A stretch of 64,000 bases of DNA from Sedimentisphaerales bacterium (GTDB lineage Bacteria > Planctomycetota > Phycisphaerae > Sedimentisphaerales > Anaerobacaceae): NCBI GenBank assembly GCA_016932835.1, contig JAFGCD010000009.1, forward strand, positions 1-64,000. Direction: 5' to 3'. The notes under the pieces were generated by a model, which was not told the DNA's origin, did not search any database, and saw only the letters and a program-made list of their open reading frames with translations. Made by a program: the position numbers and the translations under genes. This document shows positions 48,774 to 63,700 of the stretch, piece after piece (position 1 is the stretch's first letter; each line of letters opens with the position of its first letter).

Positions 48774-51700
48774 TTACGGTCTCATATACGGCGGATAGTC
48801 GTCGTATCGCCGCACCATCCCCTGCGGATAAGCCGGCACCGGATACGACCAGTCCGTCATATTCCAATATGCATCACGCGCCCTGACACGGAAGGTCAGA
48901 TACTGCGCAGTTCTGCCCAGCGCCGGCGTCGTCCACGTATTGACGCCTATCCAGCCGCTGTCCCCATCGTTGTTCTCCAGACAGTCAAACTCATACCAGA
49001 CACCGCTGACGTCGTTGGCCACCACGCATGTCATGGTAACGCCATATCCGAACAGACCGGCATTGGCGTCGATATATATCTCCGTGGGCAGCATATTCGG
49101 GTCATTTGCGTCCCAGAGCATCGGGTTCGGCGTCGGCGGAATCATGTCCGGCGGCAACGGAGTCGTAACACAAGCGACATCGGACCAAAGAGTCATATTG
49201 TGGGCAAGCGATTTATCCCTTGCCCTGACACGATAGCAGTATTCGGTATTGGGATCGAGATAGGTATCTACCCAGTTGGGCTCATCCTGCCATCCGCTCT
49301 CGTGCCCCGAAATCGTAATATTCTCGAACGAGTACTCGACGCCGCTGGCATCGAACGCAGTTGCAATCATCGCAACGGAATTCGGAGCGATTGCATAAGG
49401 CTCGAATACCCAGGCAAGACCGGCGGGCGGAGTAGTATCTTCATCGCCCACATATACAACGTCAGACCAGCCGGTCTCGTTCAGTCTCGGCGAGGTATCA
49501 CGCGCCTTGACACGATAGCCGTACCTGACGCCGGTCGCCAGACCGTTGTCGCTGTAGGTTCTGGTGGGAATCCAGCCGCTGTCATGACAATCGCCGCGGA
49601 CGCACTCGAAGTAGTATTCGACCGGCCAACCCCAGAAGTCATAGGCCTTGACGGCAGTCATGTCGGCACGAGAGCCGAACAGTTGAGGTTCAATCGCCCA
49701 CTCAGCCGGGTCCGGAAGCGGAGGACTGAGATCCTCGACCAGCCAGCAATCGGCGACAAATGAGACATCCTTAAGATTCACCGAGTTGTCGAATGTCACA
49801 TCGGAGCCGTCGCACCATCCGTCGCCGTCCGAGCATCCCTCGTCGAGCCATGCATCTGCAACTCTGGCGTAATCGAAGAAGTTGATGATCCCGTCATAGA
49901 CAAGGTCGCAGAGTCGGCACGGTTCCTGGTTCAAACGGTGATAACCAAGGTTGACTATGCCTGTGTCCGGTGCGCCGTCGATCCTGGTGGTATATCCGAC
50001 CAGGCCCACATCGCCTGCATACGTACTGCCGGTATCGGTACACGGACTGTCCGCCGGATGGCCGGTCGCTATACTGCTCAGATAGTAATCGTCGTACACA
50101 CCCTCGACAAACAGAGGATTGGCGTCGATATTACCCGTCCCCCAATGCAGCGTACAGCCGTCATCGACATAAACGTCGTCTTCGCCGTTCTTCACATCGC
50201 TGTACCAGACCGCCAGTGTGCCTGGCCTCGGGTCAAACTCATAACCCGTGAATACAGCCATTTCGTGGCCTATCAGGGCGTAGTTATCCCAGAAGATGCT
50301 GTCGATAACCTGCGTATCGGCGTGGTAAGAAACATTCAGGCCACCGCCCAGACCTGTACTGCCCCTCTGTCCTGAGAGACCGGGCGCCGCATTGGTAACA
50401 AAGGTACAGTTGGATATGTAGGGCTTTGCGTACCAGTTCGCCGAGATGCCGCCGCCGTCCCTGCCGGCTGCGTTGTTCACGAGCAGACAGTTGAAGATGT
50501 CGGCATCGCTGAGGTTGCCGGCAATGTAAATGCCGCCGCCTGATGTATCGGCGTGGTTGTGCCTTATTATACTGTCGCGCAGCACCGCCGGCGTAGCGAA
50601 GCAGAAGAAACCGCCGCCGCTGCCGCTGGTGACCGGAATATTCGGGTCGGCGATCAGAAGCGTATTGGGATCATTAGGATCAACTGCGACATTCGGATCG
50701 TCCGGAAGCGGCAGCGCTGCCCGGTTGTACCATATTGCCGAGCGTGTTATCGTCGTCCTGGGTGAGTACACGCCTGCCAGGCCGCCGCCGTACAGAGCGG
50801 TATTGTGCGAAACGTTACAGTCGGCGATATCCATCGTACCGTACCAGAACATAGCACCGCCATAGTCGCTTGCAACATTGTCGATGAACGTACTGGCGCT
50901 CACGCTCAACTCGGTATTGGGATCGGCATACAAACCTGCCCCGAGCACCGCTTCATTCTGCGAGAAATTGCAGTCCGCAACGGTTATGACGCTGTTCGGC
51001 TCGACATACAAGCCGCCGCCGCTGGCCAATTCCACTGTATTGACGATGTTCGGATCCGTGGCGGCGTTGGGGTCGCCGGCGGTATTGCCGACGAAATTAC
51101 AGCCTGTAACGACAGAGACACAATTGGAATCGTAGGCCAAGCCGCCGCCGAAATCGGCGAAATTGTCGCGGAACGTACAATGGTCGAATATCGGCACGCT
51201 GTTGAAGTCGCAGAAGGCGCCTCCACCGATGTCGGCCGAGCAGTTAATCACAGAAACATTGATGAACGTGGGTGCGCTGTCCTGACCAACATAAACACCG
51301 CCGCCGTTACCGGTGCTGTTCGGATCGTTGGGATCGGCTGATGTTGCCACGCAGTCACGAATTACCAGGTTAATCAGAGTCGGATGCGTATTGGCATCGA
51401 TGAAGATGCCGCCGCCGTGCTCACCGGTGACACCACCGTTAATGATGGTGAAGCCATCGACAATAGTATTTGCATCCTCGTTCGTATTGAAGATGAAGCC
51501 TCTGACGCCGCCGTTGCAATCGATGATAGTATCTGCGACGACATTCGCATCGTCCGGGTTGCTGCTGACGAGCGTTATGTCCTTTCCTCGCAGGTTGATG
51601 CCGCCATCGTATGTGCCTGAATAGACTACCAGCGTATCACCCGTCTTGGCCTGGTCCACGGCCTGCTGAATAGCATCCGCCTGGCCATAGACAGCGATCG

Positions 51701-54700
51701 TGCGCACCGGCTCGAAATCGAGGATGATAGTTATGTTCGAATCCACAACCACCTCAAAGACCCTCTCTGTCGAGAGGAGCACTTCGTTGGCATCGTACCA
51801 GCCTCTGACGCGGTAGCCTTCGTTCGGCATGCCTGTCAAGATAGCCACGGTGCCGTAATTGAGCCAACCGCCGGTAGTGTCATTCGGGTCGAGTTGCGGC
51901 GTCATGACAAAGGTGCCGTTGCTATCCACAACATCGATTTCCAGCCTACAGGCTCTGATCGGGTAGTGGTAGCCCATGTCTATACGGCCGGTATCGGGCA
52001 TAGCGTTGAGAGCCGTCGTCATCTCGCCGTACCCGGGGATTCCAACCACGTAGCCTCCTGTATCCAGTGCGGGACTGTCAACGGCCTGTCCCGCTGCAAC
52101 CTGGCTCAGATAGTAGCCGCCGACAAACATCGGAGTCTCATTCAGTATTGTCCCCGAATTCCATCCCAGCGTACAGCCGGTATCAACAAATATCGCGTTC
52201 GGGTCAACCATGCCGGGCTCGCCTGGAACCTGCCAGCCCATGACATCGCTGTACGAAACATTGACCACTGACGGTCTCGGGTCGGGCGTAAAGCCGGTTC
52301 CCACGTAAATCTGGGAGCCGACGTAACCTCTGTTGCCCCAGATTATCGTATTTATTATGTCGGCACCGGCGTCATACGAGCAATGCAGGCCTCCGCCATA
52401 GCCGGTCCAGTAAGGATCGTTGACGTCACCGGTTACGTTGTGTGCGATTGTGCAATTGGATATCTGCAGGTCGCTGAACCAGTTGGACGATATTCCGCCG
52501 CCGTCTCTTCCCGATTTGTTCTGGGTTACGAGGTTATTGGCGAAATCTATCGACTGATTCCCGTTCGCGGCGAAATACACGCCGCCGCCCGATGTGCCGG
52601 TCACGTTACGGCTGATATTACAACCCGATATCGAATTCGGGCCAGCGAACGAGTAGATGCCTCCGCCCTGTGAAACGGCGTTGGCATCCTCGACCTCGGA
52701 GGTCACTATAATCAGGTTCGGATCCGTCGGGTCGAAATTAGGATCGGTCGGATCCGCCGGGATCGTCACATTTGGATCGTTCGGATCCAGCAGGGCGTAA
52801 CTGACGATATCCACGAGTCTAAACGCCCGGTTGTACCTGATCTTACAGTTGGTAATCGTCGAATCCGGAGAATCCACACAGAACAAGCCGGCGCCGCGAA
52901 CCGAGGTATTGAATGCAACGTTGCAGTCTGCAACCGAAAGGCCGTTTGAGTCGGTCAGATAAATTCCGCCGCCGTCCTCCTCGGCTTCGTTGTGCACCAA
53001 TTCACTCCACTGAACCATTCCCGCACAATTTGCGTCGAAATAGGCTCCGCCGCCATAGTCTGCGGTATTGCCGCCGAAATAAGTGGCGATTATGCTTATC
53101 TGCGTATCCTCATTGCAGCGAATGCCGCCGCCCTTGCCCAGAGAATTGTCTGTGACTATTATCACTGAGTTCGGGTCATTCGGGTCGGGCATGTATGTCA
53201 TCGCCAAGAGGCCGGCAGCGCTGTTACCGGTGAAGTTGCAGTCCACGACATCGGAGACACAACCGACATTGTGGAAGACTCCGCCGCCGCTAACATCGGC
53301 GGAGTTATTCTCAAACAGACACGTGGTCAGTATCGAGCTGCCGGACGCCGTATAAACGGCGCCTCCGCTGTAGTTGGCGTGATTATCTACGAAGTTACAG
53401 TCTGCAAGCGTAATGCTGCTGTCGGTACTGCTGTACAGGCCGCCGCCGAAGCCGTCGGCAGAACAGCTCTCCACCGTACAGAATTCGAATGTCGGACTGC
53501 TGTTAACATCGATGAACACACCGCCTCCGTGCCCGCTCTGGTCCACGGAGCAGTTTCTAACGGTTACGTTACTGAAGATCGGACTGCTGTTGGCATCGAC
53601 GTATATACCGCCGCCGCCGGCAAAGGAAACGTTGCAGTCGGCTATGACAACATTGACAATCGTCGGGCTGCTGCCCTCGCCGATGTATATACCGCCGCCC
53701 GGCTCGCCAAACGTGTTGCCGTTGATGATCGTGAGTCCGTCTATCAAGGCGCCGGGGCCCTCACCGGTATTAAACGTGAAGGCGCGGGTCGCATTCCGGC
53801 AATCGACTATCGCTCTGGCAACAATATTAGGATCATCCGGATTTGTGCTGACGATAGCGATTTCCTTGCCGCGGAAGTTTATGTCGCCGTTGTAGGTTCC
53901 TGCTGCGACAATCAGCGTATCGCCGTTCTCGGCAACAGTAATGGCATCGTAAAGCGCCTCGCCGCCGCCCGAAACCTCGATTTCAAGAGGCTTTCTGAAC
54001 CTGGCGTAGAATATCTTGTCCGAATCCATGACCACATCCAGTTCCCTGGCGCTGGTGATTCGAGCGTCGTTTGCGTCATACCAACCCTTGAGGAAGTAAC
54101 CCTCATCGGGGAATGCTCTTAATGTGACGGTCGTACCGTCATAGTAGCGTCCGTAGTTCGGATCGACTATCCCGTGAATGCCGGGATCGTTCATATCCTC
54201 GACAACAGTCACGCTAAGCTCGTATATGTCAACGCCTTGTCTATGGTGATACCCCATATCCACGACATTGACGTCGTTGGCTCCGTCGATTCTTGTTGTG
54301 TATGTATCGAGGCCGAGTTCCGCGGCAAAGGCGTTTCCGCCGTCCACACAGTTGCTCTCAGCGGGCTGTCCGGCGTCGATCTGGCCGAGATAATAATCGG
54401 CTGTAAAGATCGGGTCTTCCTCGATATTGCCGCTGTCCGGATCCCAGTTGGGGTCCCAGCCCCAGTAGCTGTTCGAATCCGGCGAGACGAAGTCATTCAG
54501 GATACAGCCCTTCTCAAGGTAAATGGGCGGTCCCGAAGACCCTGTCAGTGCTCGTCCGAGATTGACTCGAGGCCGTGTGAGGTCAACTTTCGTATCGGTG
54601 ACCGGGTCTCCGGTAGCAGCGAGCAGATTGCGGACCTCAGCGGGAGTGAGGAACCGTCCGAGTTTGGCCTTCGCGGCCTGCTGCACATCGGCAACGGCGC

Positions 54701-57700
54701 CTGCGGCAAACGGACATGCCGAAGAAGTGCCGTTAAAGGCAGGCCAGAAATCGCCCGGCGTAAACCCGCCAAGACCGACTATATCGAGTGTGTACATCGG
54801 ATCGGCAGGAGCCAGGACATCCAGCATGTCGCCTGCGTTGGAGTAAGCCATCACCTGGTCGGTAATATCTTCAACACCGCCGACAGAAATCACGTTGGAT
54901 ATTGCTGATGGCCATGAGATGCCCCATCCCGGGAATCCGTCGTTACCGGATGCGGCGAGTATGGTAATACCCAGTCCGACAGCCGTATCGGCCGCATGGG
55001 TCGCCGCAGGCGAGAATGAATCGGCTACGTGCGAATCGTTGAACGGCATATCGGGGATGCCGACGCTGTTGCTGATCACCTTTATCGGATTAGCCGGGTC
55101 ATCGTTGCGATGCGTTATACACCAGTCCCACGAGGCAATCATGCTGTCGGTGAATGCCTCAAACGGCGAAGCGCCCGGAGTTCCAACCCATGTAATCTTT
55201 ATTGCATAGACCTTGGCGTTGGGTGCAACACCGCCGACATAGTCGCCGGCTTCGCCGAGTGAACCTGCGGCGATACCGGCACATGCGGTGCCGTGTGCTT
55301 CGAGGCCTGCAAAGCCTGGAACCGGATCGGGATACGGATCGCGGTCGTTGGCGCCGAAGTCGTAACCGCCTATAACCTTGCTGTTGGGGAATCCGCCGCC
55401 GCCAAGGAACGGATGCGTATAATCGACACCTGAATCGACTATGGCAATGGCGACTCCGGTTCCGTCGTAGATATTACGGACCTCGGAAGCGTTGGCCAGC
55501 CTCATCGCCTGCCTGAGCATCGGCTGTACCTTGCGAACCGGCTCGATATGCGCGACGGCGGAATTGACCAGCAGCTTGTTCAGGCCGCTGCGCGTGATTT
55601 CGCCGGAGAACGCAGAGACGTTTTCGTAAGTGTGTTTCGATATGAATTCGGTCGGAGCCAGCGAGGACATCACGACGGACTGGCGTCTGGCAATCTCTGT
55701 CCTCAGCAAGCTTACGGACTGTGCAGAATTCCAGTTCGTAACCGCCCGAAGCTCCGCCGGATCGACGAGCGTAACGATAACTCGAACCATTTCCGCGCCT
55801 GCATCAAACTGGCTGTAAATGGCCCTCGAATCGATGAGCTTGGGACCGCCGCCGCCGCCGTCCGGAGCAATGCCTGTACCGCTCAGGGTCCCGGCGCCGT
55901 CGAGACTCAACGCGTTCGGATCGAAACGCGGACCAATATCGGTATATGTAATCGTAAGCTGCGACTGCCTGGGCTCGAAGAGCGAACCTGCGGCAACGGC
56001 AACCTGCGCACCTTCACTGGCGAAGTTGTCCCATATAATAGAGTTCATTACATCGACACTGCTCTGATACGAACAGTACAGGCCGCCTCCCATTCCCGGG
56101 CCGGCGCTTATGCTGCCGCTGACAATATTATCCGAAATCGTAGAGTTGGATATCGTCAGGCCTGCGAACCAGTTTGCGGAGATTCCACCGCCGTCACGGC
56201 CCGCCCTGTTCTTGGTCACCAGGCTGTTGTGCAGCAGAGGTTGATCGTCGGGCACATGATCGCTGGCATTGTAATAGATGCCGCCGCCCGATGCGCTTGC
56301 GACATTGTCTGTGAAGACGCTGTCGGCCACATCGACCATCGACGAGAGCGAGTAGAGTCCGCCGCCCTGCCCGAATATGGTTCCGGGATTGTATCCGGCA
56401 AAACCGTTGGGATCGGGTACGCCGTTGGCATCAACAGGCAGCGCTATAGGCTCGATATACGCATGGTTGCGCGTCACGGTCGTGCCGGTTATGATGGCGT
56501 TTGCATCAACGGCATAGAGACCCGCCCCGTGATAGGCGGTGCTGTCGCTGATGTTGCTGTCGGTTATCGTCATGTCGGCATCGGACCAGTATATTGCGCC
56601 GCCGACGCTGGCATCGCCGCCTGTGATGTTGCAGTCAATCAGCGTGGGCCAGGCGCCGTTTTCTGCCGCAATAGTCCCGCCATAGCTGACATAGACATCT
56701 TCGGGCGGATTGAGCAGGCTGTATTCATTGGCATCGATAGTCTTATCCGCGGTATTGTCCCTGAAATCACAGCCCATGAATTGCGGCTTGCTGCCGTAAC
56801 ATGCGTAAACGGCGCCGCCGAAGTTCTCGATTATCATCCTTACATCCGGCGTAGGCCACTCTTCGCCGCCCAGGCCTGAAAGGCCGCCGTATGTATGGTT
56901 GTCGATGAAGTTGCAGTCCACAAATAGCGGGTTGCTGTCGTTCTCGATATAGACTGCGCCGCCGTGGCCGCTGTAGCGCCAGTAGTCCTTGTAGTATCCG
57001 CCGTAGGAGACAGCGGTTCCGTCGGCTGAGACCGTCGCAGACGGCAATCCGTCGGCGTCATACGGTCCCCACGACCAGCCGTTCCACCAGTACCAGTTCG
57101 GATAGGTCCCGGGACCGGTCTCCTCGCTCGGAGACCACGTGTAGTTTCCGCCTCTTCCGCCGTGCTCTTGCGGTGAAGCGGTGCTGTTGCCGCCGTCGCC
57201 GCCGCTGCCGCCGCGTGCGAAGCAGTTGCGGAACGTACAACCGGCGAATCGCGGATTACTGCCGTAGCCGATGTAGGCTGCGCCTCCGTACGCCCAGCCT
57301 GCCCAGCCGCCGTCATGACCGTAAGGATTGGCGTCCGAACCTCGACCGCCGTCGCCGCCGGTGACCGAGCAATCGTCGAAGATACAGTTCTGGACGATCG
57401 GCGAGCCGTTGTAGATAACCATGGCGCCGCCGCTGACGCTGGTTCCGTCTTCGCCGTCGCCGTTGTCACCGTTATCCCCGTCCGCGCCGAACCAGTTGTT
57501 GGACCTGAAGACGCAGTTGCGAATGGTCGGCGAACAGTAACTGATGTACATACGGCTGTTGGTAATCGTAAAGCCGTCGATTGTCGCCTCGGTATCGACG
57601 GTTGATACATAGAAAATTATATTGTCGAGAACGGTCGCGGCGACCGAACAGGGGTCGTCCGGATTCGAGCTTGTCAGGGTAATACCCTTATCGAGCGTCA

Positions 57701-60700
57701 GCACAATTTCCGGAGCCGGGAGTCCCGGATAAGGCGGGTCCCAGTTGCCCGTCGGGACGACAACAATATCTCCGTTCTGCGCCTGGTCTATACCTCGCTG
57801 GATCGAGGTATAGTTCGGATCGCCGATGACAATCACCTGCGGCTGTTCGAACTCAATCGTAATATCTCTGTCGTCCAGCATAACGACAAAATTGACATTG
57901 TCTCTGGACCAATCGTCGGCGGTGCCGGTCCAGCGTTTGACTCGCCAACCAGTCTTGGGGCTGGCGGTCAAGGTCACGAGACTTCCGTCGTAATAGGTTC
58001 CACTGCCCGGGTCGACCGAGCCATGGCTATCGAGCACAGTCACATTCAATTGATACTGGGACAGATCCGTATGCCTCGGGAAGTGATAGCCAAGATCGAC
58101 GACGCCGGTATCGAACATGCCGTCGGTGCGTGTACTTCGTCCGATCAATCCAAGAGCGAATGCAGTATCGCTGCCCGCATTGACGGCCGGGCTGTCAACC
58201 GACTGTCCTGCTGCGATCTGGCTGAGATAATAATCACCCATAGGCCCGGCGACAAACAGCGGATTCGCTGCAATATTCGTCGGGTCAATCGCGGGCCCGG
58301 ACGAGATCGTCATCTGTTGAGTCGCGGAATTCCAGAGCCCATAATCGCCGTCAGGATTGCCGTCAAAGAGACTGTTCCTGACGACGGTGCCGCCGAAGTC
58401 TTCTTCTGCTATTGCGGCACGATTGCAGTTCTGGAATATCGAATCACTAACGATGACTTCACTCATCCAGTCGCTATAAACAGCTCCGCCGTACCTTTCG
58501 GCGCTGTTGTCGGCAAAGGTGCAGTTTTGAATCTTCGGCACAGCGTACAGGAGACTCGAAACCGCTCCGCCCTCGGACTTGGCCGAGTTGCCTGTCAGCA
58601 GACAGTTCTTGAGCAGGTGATTTGCACTGTTGCCGTAGAAGACCAATCCACCGCCTGAGCCGTTGGTGCTCCAGACCCGGTTGTTCTGAATAATACAGTT
58701 CTCAACAAGTACTTCGTTATCCACAAATGCTGCACCGCCGCCCATGCTGACGCTTGCGCTCAAATCAATCCAGTGCGCCTCTCCGAATTTGCCGACCGTG
58801 TCGAACAAACCGTTGGCGTCTCCGACCGCCGAGCCGGAGATGAGTCCGACCCCGAGTATCGACGTTGTGAGCACGCCGCTGGTATCGAAGCCGCTGGCAC
58901 CCATGGCAAGGTTCTCATTGATATATCCGCCGGTAATTGAGGTTCGGCCCTTGATAAGGAACAAGGCGCCTCCGCTCTTGGACTTGTTATTAACAAAGTA
59001 ACAATCGTCGAACGCAGCGTCGAAGTCCTGCATGTGGACCGCTCCGCCATACCCATAGAGGCCCAGAGTCGCCTTATTGCCTACGAAGCCGCAGGACTCG
59101 AAGTTGAGGTTCAGAATTACGTGCGTATTCGGATCGCCGGTATTGTAGTAGGCCTCGACGGCGCCGCCGTCGTTGCCGGCTTCATTGCCGGAGAACGAAC
59201 ATCTGGCGAAATCAGCGTCGCTGAAGGTTAAGACCGCACCGCCGTTGGCAGTAACGGTGTTGCCGGCGAAGACGCAATCATTAACGTCTGCATAGCCTCC
59301 CAGGCCCATATACAGGCCGCCGCCGTTGGAGGCTCCGGTCCCGCCTTCGAACAGGCAATTGTCGATATCGAGCCGACACATGGGCTCGCAGTAAACCGTA
59401 TTGCCGAGGCTGCGAATGAAGTCACAGTTCTCGATAGTGATATTGTTCTCGGCTACGGAGTAAACAGCCGCTCCGTTGGTATATATCGGAGTCTGAACCG
59501 AATCAACCTGTGTGGCATCGGTGGTGTAGTAAGTATCAAACGCTGCGTTATCCGTGAACACGCAGTTCGAAACGGTCCCATCGACATCTGCGCCGAAATA
59601 GATCGCGCCGCCGGCTATGTTTGTGATGCCGTAGTAACCGGTCGGATCATATATGTAGCCGAGGTAAGGATCATATATGTAACCGAGGTAAGGATCGTAT
59701 ATGACGCCCAAACCAAGATTAACGCCAGTACCGCCATCATAGTAGCTATAGGCATAACCGTCAGGCCCATCAGCAGGCGGGTCGCGCTCGTCACCATTGC
59801 CGACGGCGCCCCCGACGCCTATAGGACCTGTCGAGGCAATATTATTGGTGAAGTTGCAGTCGATGATAACCGGCACACTGCCTTGTTCGGCATAGATAGC
59901 TCCACCAACGCCGACGCCGTAGCTGTTGCCGCCGTAGCCGCCCCAACTCCGCGGGCCGTTTGCGCCATTGTATATTCCGCCGTCTCCAGCGGTGCCGCCC
60001 CAGCCGCCGCCCGCCTCGTTGTTCCTGAAGAGGCAGTTCGTGATAACCGGCGAGCTGCCGTCGAGGCAGGCAATAGCCCCGCCGTGGCCGATACCCATGC
60101 CGTCTCCGCCGTCACCGCCCCACTGAGTCTCCGTCATTTGCGTCGCAGCCTGTTCGTCGCCTGTAAGGTCGCCCGGTATGTAGTACCACTCGGTTTGGCC
60201 GGGATCGATTATATCCACGCCCATTGCGCCCTGGCCTCCGACGGCGCCTGTAACGAGACAGTCGGTTATCACGCAGTTCGTGATTGTCGGCGAGCTTCCG
60301 TTGGTGCAGAGGATCGCTCCGCCGTAGCCGTCGCCGGTGGCGTCCTCGCCTCTTTCTGCCTTCGGCATTGCATTTATGTTATCCGGATCTGTAGATTGAT
60401 AGGGAATCGGATAGTAAACTGCATAGCGCCCCGCTATCCCGACCGGGCCTGTGGCGATGCCGTTTCTGATTGTAAAGCCCATTACAACAGCCGTATCCTC
60501 TTCGCCGCTGTGGAACTGGAACGCTCGCTTCGGCATATATTTCGTGCCTTGGCAGTCGATAATCGTTCGCGCAACGACATTGGGATCATCCGGGTCGGTT
60601 GACATCAATATGACGGCCTTGCCTTCGAAGTCGATACCGTTCGGGTCAAGTATATAGTGAATACCCTGGCTGACGATAATCTGGTCGCCGCTTCTGGCAT

Positions 60701-63700
60701 CGAAGAGGGCGTCCTCGATAGTCAGATAGTCCTGCGGGACCTTCAATACGCTGCTGACGTTCGGCTCGAACTGGACCGTCAGTATCCTGTTGCTGTTTAT
60801 CACCAGAGGCAATATGCTGCGATTCCAGTGCGGATCACTAATGGGATTGAGTTTCCAGCCGGTTTCTTCGTCCAAGGCGTTCCATGTCAGAACGCGATAA
60901 TTCGGGTCCGGCGTGGCGATCAATGTCACCTCTGTGCCGGCGGTAAATGTCGCCGTCGCTGTGGCGGGGTCCTCCGCCAACGGCGTCGGGCCTCCGAATT
61001 CCACCGTACCGTGTCCGCCTACGACGGTGATAGTCACATCGTACTCCGGCGCGAGCAGTCGGTCGCTGTAATGGTATCCGATATCAACCTGTCCGCTGTC
61101 GGCAAGGCCGGCAGGATCGGTCGTAAGCGTATCCATTCCGGCATCGGCGGCGGTGCTGCCGCCGCTGTTTACCGCCGGGCTCGAAGCCTGATTCAGATAG
61201 AAATCGCCGAATGAACCGGCTGCGAAGACCGGGTCGGCAATGATATTCGTAGCATCATACTCCGCAGCAGTCTTGGTTATCGTTATGCCGGTATTGCTGT
61301 TGAATGTGGCATAGTCGCCGTCGGGATTATCGTAAAACAGACTGTAGGTAATTGCTGCATCGGCCGAATCGCCGACCACTTCCACAATAGCACCCTTGCC
61401 GGAACCTGCGAATATGCTGTCACTGATAATCGGCTCACTGCTCCAGTCGGCGAAGACAGCTCCGCCACGTGTATTCGCTTTATTGCCGACGAAGGTACAA
61501 TTGGTGATAGTCGGCGTTGCAAACAGATACATCGCTACGGCTCCGCCCCTGAATACGGCGGAATTTTCGGTCAGCAGGCAGTTATTCAGTATGCTCCTTG
61601 CAGCCGAACCGTAGTAGGTAATCGCGCCGCCGGAACCGCTGACGTCCCTGGCGGTATTGTCGCTGAGGATACAATTCTCGACAGTTGAGCGTGTGTCGGC
61701 AATCATCAGGGCTCCGCCCATAGCATAACCGTCGCCTCCGACGGACAGGTTGTCTATTATCCGCCCTCCGGATATTATTATGTCACCAAGTGTCACGAGC
61801 ATGGCGCCGCCGCTGGCGGCCGTATTGCCGATGAAATCGCAATCATTCACGGTTGCGACGAAATCCTTCATATAAACCGCACCGCCCCCGCCGGTCGAGG
61901 TCCCAGCCGTTTTATTGTCGAGGAAGCTGCAGGATTCCAAGATGATTGTCAAAGTCGGATTGATGTTAGGATCGAAACCGGCATAAGGGAAGTATGCCTC
62001 TATAGCACCGCCGTTTGTCCAGGCCTGGTTGTCCTCGAAGAGGCAGTCCGTAATGACAGCGTCACTATCGGTGCTTATGGCGCCGCCGGCCGTATTCGCA
62101 TCGTTGCCGATGAATTCGCAAGCAACGACATCCAACAGGCCGGATTCAGCCATGGTGATCGCTCCGCCGGTCCTTGCGTTCGTATTGTTCTTAAAGAGGC
62201 ATTCGGAAATGTTCACGATACAATTCGGCTCGAAGCTTGTCGCTCCGCCAAACCCATCGAAGAACTCCAGATTCGTCAGAGAGACCTCGATATTCTCGCC
62301 TGCGCCGAATCCGGCGCCGGCGGTTCCCACCGGAGCAGGCTCATAGACATAGTCAAGATAATGGAAATTGTCATCGTTTTCCACAAAGACCGACGTTATC
62401 GGCAGCACTACCGTCTCAGAAGGAAGCGAAGTCTGCTGGGCGATATACGCCTTGTTCTCTATAAACGTGCATCCTGTCAGGTTTGCGTCTGCATTCCTGA
62501 AGTAAACGGCGCCGCCCGCCGGGCCGTCGACAGCGAAGACCGCTCCGTCCATGCCTTCGGCAACCACCGGCGCACGCGGGTATTGCGGCTCTCTGGGCGC
62601 ACCCCAGCCGGCCGCACCGCCCGGCGCCGGCAGGCCTGTGGTAGCCTCATTCTCGATGAAAGTACAATTCTCGATGGTCGGCATACTGCCATTTTCGACA
62701 TAAATGGCGCCGCCGAAACCGTCGCCTATACCTGTTCCGCCGTTGCCGCCATTGCTTGCATAGTCGCTGTCTGTGGCGGCTTGGCCCCCGGCGCCGCCGT
62801 CACCGCCAAAGGCGCCTCGTGCCGCGTTGTTGTTGAATATACAGTTCTTGATGATCGGATCGCTTCCGCTACGAACAGCGATACCGCCGCCGTAACCGTT
62901 GCCCATTCCGTCGCCCCCGTGACCGCCCCACTGACCGTCTCCAATCTCGTAGGGATCCGGCGCTCCGGGGTAAGTCCATACAGGCGGATTCGAGCCTTCA
63001 GCCGACTTGCCTTGCGCGCCGTTTCCGCCATAGGCGGCAACAACGGTGTTGCCCATGATGATGCAGTCCATGATTGTCGGGGAGCTCGAGTATTCGCACA
63101 GGATTCCGCCGCCGTAGGCATAGCCTTCGACGTCATTACCCTCTTCGGCGCGTGGCGGCGGAGGTGTCTGGATATCTTCCCGCCAGGTTGTAGTATAAGG
63201 TACAGGTCGGAATATTCCAGAACGCCCCGCCGTGCCTGTATTTCCAACCACATAACCGCCTCTAATGGTAACACCTCTGATGACCGTATCAGGTCCTTCG
63301 CCGCTATGGAAGCGGAAGGCTCGGCCGGGGGCGTATCGGCTGCCGCCGGCGTCGATAATTGTCCGCGCCACAACATTGGGATCGGTCGGGTCGGTTGACA
63401 TAACAGAGATGCCCTTGCCCTGCAGGTCAATGCCTTCCGGATTGGTCACATAGTGCACGCCTTCAGCGAGAACAACAGCCGCGCCGCCATGACCGGCGGC
63501 GTCAATAGCCGCCTGGATTGTCGAATATTCCATCGGGACTTTGAGGACGCGGAGAATATCTTCCTCGAATTCAAGGAGAATCGTTTCATTGCTGTCCACC
63601 AATACCCAATTGACGGCCTGGTTCCATGCGGGTTCGTCCACGGTTCCGGTCCAGCTCGCCACACGATAGCCTTCGTTCGGCTCGGCTGTAAGCTCGACGG

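Noticed and set aside
48774..48900. PEP-CTERM sorting signal at the end of the giant protein
   Set aside because: The C-terminus reads MVRRYDDYPPYMRP with no hydrophobic helix before it, so it does not fit the signal.
55548..56879. 443-codon plus-strand frame within the giant gene, and similar frames at 53271-54122 and 62361-63398
   Set aside because: They mirror the repetitive GGxxY and NC codons of the giant gene on the other strand and have no ribosome site or family signature.
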